Origin: Chrysophaeum taylorii
Lineage: Eukaryota > Sar > Pelagophyceae > Pelagomonadales > Pelagomonadaceae
NCBI GenBank assembly: GCA_029834535.1
Contig: JAQMWT010000333.1
Span: forward strand, 1 to 64,000
Direction of reading: 5' to 3'
DNA: 64,000 bases
Part shown: positions 61,501 through 64,000 of the stretch, one piece after another
Numbering within the stretch: position 1 is the stretch's first letter
Layout: every line of letters starts with the position of its first letter
The notes under the pieces: model-generated
Told to the model about the DNA's origin: nothing
What the model saw: only the letters and a program-made list of their open reading frames with translations
The model's database searches: none
Translations under genes and position numbers: made by a program

Positions 61501-62394
61501 AAGCGTGATTCGAGTCAGAACAACGTTGAAGTTCCTTCGGTGGTTGACATTGCAGGAAATCTGATAATCGAAACTGTCAGCAAAATCGAGGTCTGAAGAA
61601 CAATAGCGACAAAAGTGCCTGGAATGACGTGCGTTAGACGATTGTTGTCACTGAGGATCGCAGCGGGGCAAAGATAGCGGAAACACAGGCTGGTACATAT
61701 GATGGCGGTGTACCAGACGTCTGATGAGAACGTTGCCTTTGGGCAGATATGTTGTATGGTGACCAGGTTATGACGATGGTCGGAGTCGACAGAAGCAAAA
61801 ACAGGCGTAAACAGGGTTGATGCGAACGTTGGGTGTTTGGTTGTTGTGGCGCGAGCAAGTTGCCATGGGCACGACCGCGTCACGGGTAGACCAGGCTGCT
61901 GTATGCCAGCCTGCTGTGGCAGATAAGAAAGTGGCCCGTTTTCGCATTCGCAAGAACGAAGTTGCCATATGGGCCAACGTTGGAGGAGCAAGCGGCGAGC
62001 TTCGTTCGTCATACTCGAATAGACTGCGGTAGAAGTTGGCGACAGTGGCAAAACAGTTGTGGCACGTAAGAACGTTGCAGATAGCTTGCAGATAGCGTCG
62101 CAGTGGCGCGTAAGAACATTGCAGATAGCGTCGCGGGTGCTGAGCACGGAATTCACGTCGATAGCAAAACCGAATTTTAAAGGTCAGAAAAGGGGCGAAA
62201 GAGCGATAGTGCGTGAAGGAGAACCACAACATTGTGTTGATACCGTAGACGAAGAAGCCGAATAACACAGCAAAGAAGCGGCGGTCCAGGATCCCGAAGA
62301 TGAGCGATCCAACCACATAGGAAGCACGAAAACTGCGCACGCGAAAAAGTGACAGGCACAGCTTAGTTGTGGCAGGTGAAATACGCGATGGAAC
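61501..62394. other. Unassigned region within copia C
   Basis: No domain recognised. Contains short direct repeats (TTGCAGATAGCGTCGC near 62080 and 62120). Protease and integrase core should lie about here and appear deleted or decayed past recognition. Confidence 0.35.
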
Positions 62395-62820
62395 GTGATT
62401 CGCTGGTTTTACCAAAACCGACAAGCACAACGAGGAGTGGATCAACGAATAGGTGAAAATGCACAACGGGGAGTGGATCAACGAATAGCAGAAAATGTAG
62501 AACGGGGAGTGGATCAACGAATAGCTGAAAATGCACAACGAGGAGTGAAGCAACGACAAGGGGGAAATACAGAACGAGGAGAGGAGCAACGACGAGGTGA
62601 AAATACAGAACGAGGAGAGGAGCAACGACGAGGTGAAAATACAGAACGAGGAGGGGAGCAACGACGAGGTGAAAATACAGAACGAGGGGTTGAGCAACGA
62701 ATAGCGGAAAATACAGAACGAGGCGCCTGTGCAATGGGAGCTAAAAACAAAAACGAGGGGCTTCCGTGGGATGGGGTTGTTGATGTGCTTGCATCAGACA
62801 TTCGGCGGTACACACGCTGA
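62395..62820 (+). repeat. 36 bp tandem repeat with in-frame 12-residue units
   Basis: Eight units of 36 bp between about 62425 and 62715, built on AACGAGGAGTGGAGCAACGA and GGTGAAAATACAG. As the unit is a multiple of three, a forward frame is open for 141 codons, encoding repeats like E-R-G-V-E-Q-R-I-A-E-N-T. It is more likely a minisatellite than a gene, because several other frames are open as well. Confidence 0.8.
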
Positions 62821-63150
62821 CTTGGAATTATCTTGATTGGCAGAAAGGTGCAAAGATGATAAGATAGAGTATCGGGAAGTGTATGTGAGACGGTGGGTGT
62901 GGCCGTTTAAGGCGGTGAAGGGGGGTGTAATAGGTGGTGGTATTAAGAAAAGCGGCGGAGTGGAACTAGAATCAGTCAAGGTTGGAAGCGGCGGAGTGGA
63001 ACTAGAATCAGTCAAGGTGGGAGTAGGCATAGGAGCAGAAAAGGTAGTGTTAGTGGTGGTGGGTTTGGGTTGGTGTTGTTGGGTGTTTTTGGAGTCATTG
63101 GAAGTGCTGCGCTGTTGAGAAGAACGGCGATGGTGGGTAGCGCGTTGTCG
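62821..63150. other. Spacer with a 36 bp two-copy repeat
   Basis: AGCGGCGGAGTGGAACTAGA followed by ATCAGTCAAGG occurs twice (about 62953-62988 and 62989-63024). On the reverse strand it is Pro/Thr/Ser-rich, fitting the spacer after the Gag zinc knuckle of copia C. Confidence 0.4.
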
Positions 63151-63179
63151 TGGAATAGCTAGGAACGTTGAAACGTGCG

Positions 63180-63949
63180 GCAGTCCCTCTTAAAGTGATC
63201 CTTGCAGCCGCCAAAATGACATTGGGTAGTGCGTCGGAATCGAGTAGAGCCAGGTTGTTGGGAAAGGGGAGCGTCTAGGGTAGGTCAGTTGGAAGAGTCT
63301 GAAGTCGTGGCTGACGACGCGGCGGATAGCGCGGCGGAAGTGGTTGTGCATGCCATCGAAATTGATTGTTGTTGAAGTTCTCAAGGGTACAACCACATTC
63401 ATCGGTACGAAACGCGAGACGATAAAACAAAGCCAGTAAGGCTTGAAGCACGATGCACGTAGTCAAATGCGAGGACACACTCGAGGGTGCGTCGGATCAG
63501 GTACAATGCCGAGCAACTTGAACTCCGGTGATAGGTAAAATGCCGAGCAACTTGAACGCCGGTGATAGGTACAATGCCGAGCAACTTGTATACTCCGATG
63601 ATGAACTTGTTGAGGAAGTTCGCTACGCGATCCCCACGGCCCATGTAGACATCGGTAATGCGCTTGGAAAGTCGCGTGAAGTTCATGTCGCGGTTGTCAT
63701 GTTGTTCGCGTGAAGTTCATGTCACGGTTTTCGTGGATATCAACGTTGTTGCTTGACGCGAAAGTCTTCTTCAGAGCAGCGAGATGCTGAGATGCTAGTC
63801 CAAGGATCGTTGGTCGAGATAATGTGATCGCCGGTAGAGATGATCATGTTCGCGAGACGACGTGGCCAGTGGTGGAAAAGATGTCGCGCACCACTGAAGG
63901 CATCAAGTTTGTGCGAAAGCTTGCTAGCTTGAATTTCGATCGAGGACAT
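63180..63949 (-). pseudogene. Copia C Gag with zinc knuckle remnant
   Basis: Probable ATG 63947-63949 ('MSSIEIQASKLSHKLDAFSG'). In successive frames come 'FTRLSKRITDVYMGRGDRVA' and 'NFLNKFIIGVYKLL', the usual copia Gag block with Met-Gly-x-x-V. At about 63195-63235 is 'CHFGGCKDHFKRDC', like a CCHC knuckle (Cys 1, His 9 and Cys 14 in place) but with the second Cys displaced by two residues. Multiple frameshifts. Confidence 0.55.
63499..63600. repeat. 34 bp three-copy tandem repeat in copia C Gag
   Basis: GGTACAATGCCGAGCAACTT plus GAACTCCGGTGATA is repeated three times (63499, 63533 and 63567). As 34 is not a multiple of three, it shifts the gag frame and is a clear decay event. Confidence 0.85.
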
Positions 63950-64000
63950 GATAGACGACAACGAACCGAACACGTAGCAATGAACTGAAGCCGAGGAGGA

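Larger units (their letters stand above)
58748..64000 (-). mobile_element. Copia element C, decayed, 5' end beyond window
   Basis: Reverse-strand copia: gag near 63950-63180, an unrecognisable middle, integrase tail near 61400, RT-RNase H 60870-59335, then a 3' LTR at 59073-59275. A tandem duplicate of the LTR plus pol end lies at 58748-59072. The RT is of ordinary copia type and unrelated in detail to A and B. The 5' LTR is outside the window. Several frameshifts; not functional. Confidence 0.8.

Noticed and set aside
62395-62820. Reverse-strand hydrophobic repeats as a membrane protein
   Set aside because: They are the complement of the 36 bp array; both strands are open because of unit length and base composition.

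Overview
The window is a graveyard of eukaryotic transposable elements with almost no host coding sequence. Evidence for a eukaryote: Ty3/gypsy and Ty1/copia polyproteins, a Rep-helicase Helitron, tailed retroposons with target-site duplications, and TATA boxes, with no bacterial operons or ribosome binding sites. The genes look intron-poor. The lineage cannot be fixed from the sequence; a fungus, an oomycete or an alga such as a red alga would all fit.

Layout. 1-5421: decayed, left-truncated Ty3/gypsy element carrying two insertions of a ~360 bp TTAG-tailed retroposon. 5422-7657: non-coding sequence and one broken reverse-strand gene. 7658-11157: array of Helitron-derived repeats, each with a dead helicase C-terminus. 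11337-26051: a reverse-strand gene of unknown function ('gene X') split by copia element B1 (11779-24272) and by an inverted Helitron-derived repeat (24723-26020). 26052-57489: a reverse-strand Helitron Rep-helicase gene split by copia element A (32840-55744, 22.9 kb). A in turn holds a retroposon and a second copia, B2 (45360-54965). 57490-58747: duplicated Helitron 5' sequence and a 53-54 bp tandem array. 58748-64000: a third, decayed copia (C), cut by the right edge.

Insertion order can be read from duplicated target sites: ACCTC flanks A, ACAAG flanks B2, and 9-14 bp repeats flank three retroposons. Removing A or the first retroposon brings the host reading frame back into register, so the nesting is well supported.

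The most unusual content is the pair of related giant copia families A and B (11-12 kb without inserts). Both use a half-tRNA initiator-Met primer site, a D-[TS]-C-A protease motif in place of D-[ST]-G, a serine in place of tyrosine in the RT Y-x-D-D box, a very long protease-integrase linker, and two extra ORFs after RNase H. Family B also carries five copies of an in-frame octapeptide (T-E/A-x-S-L-N-Y, nearly invariant at DNA level) at its domain junctions, the last two beyond the pol stop codon. Family A has a different repeated motif at two of the equivalent junctions. These look like polyprotein processing sites or RNA signals and are the best candidates for something undescribed.
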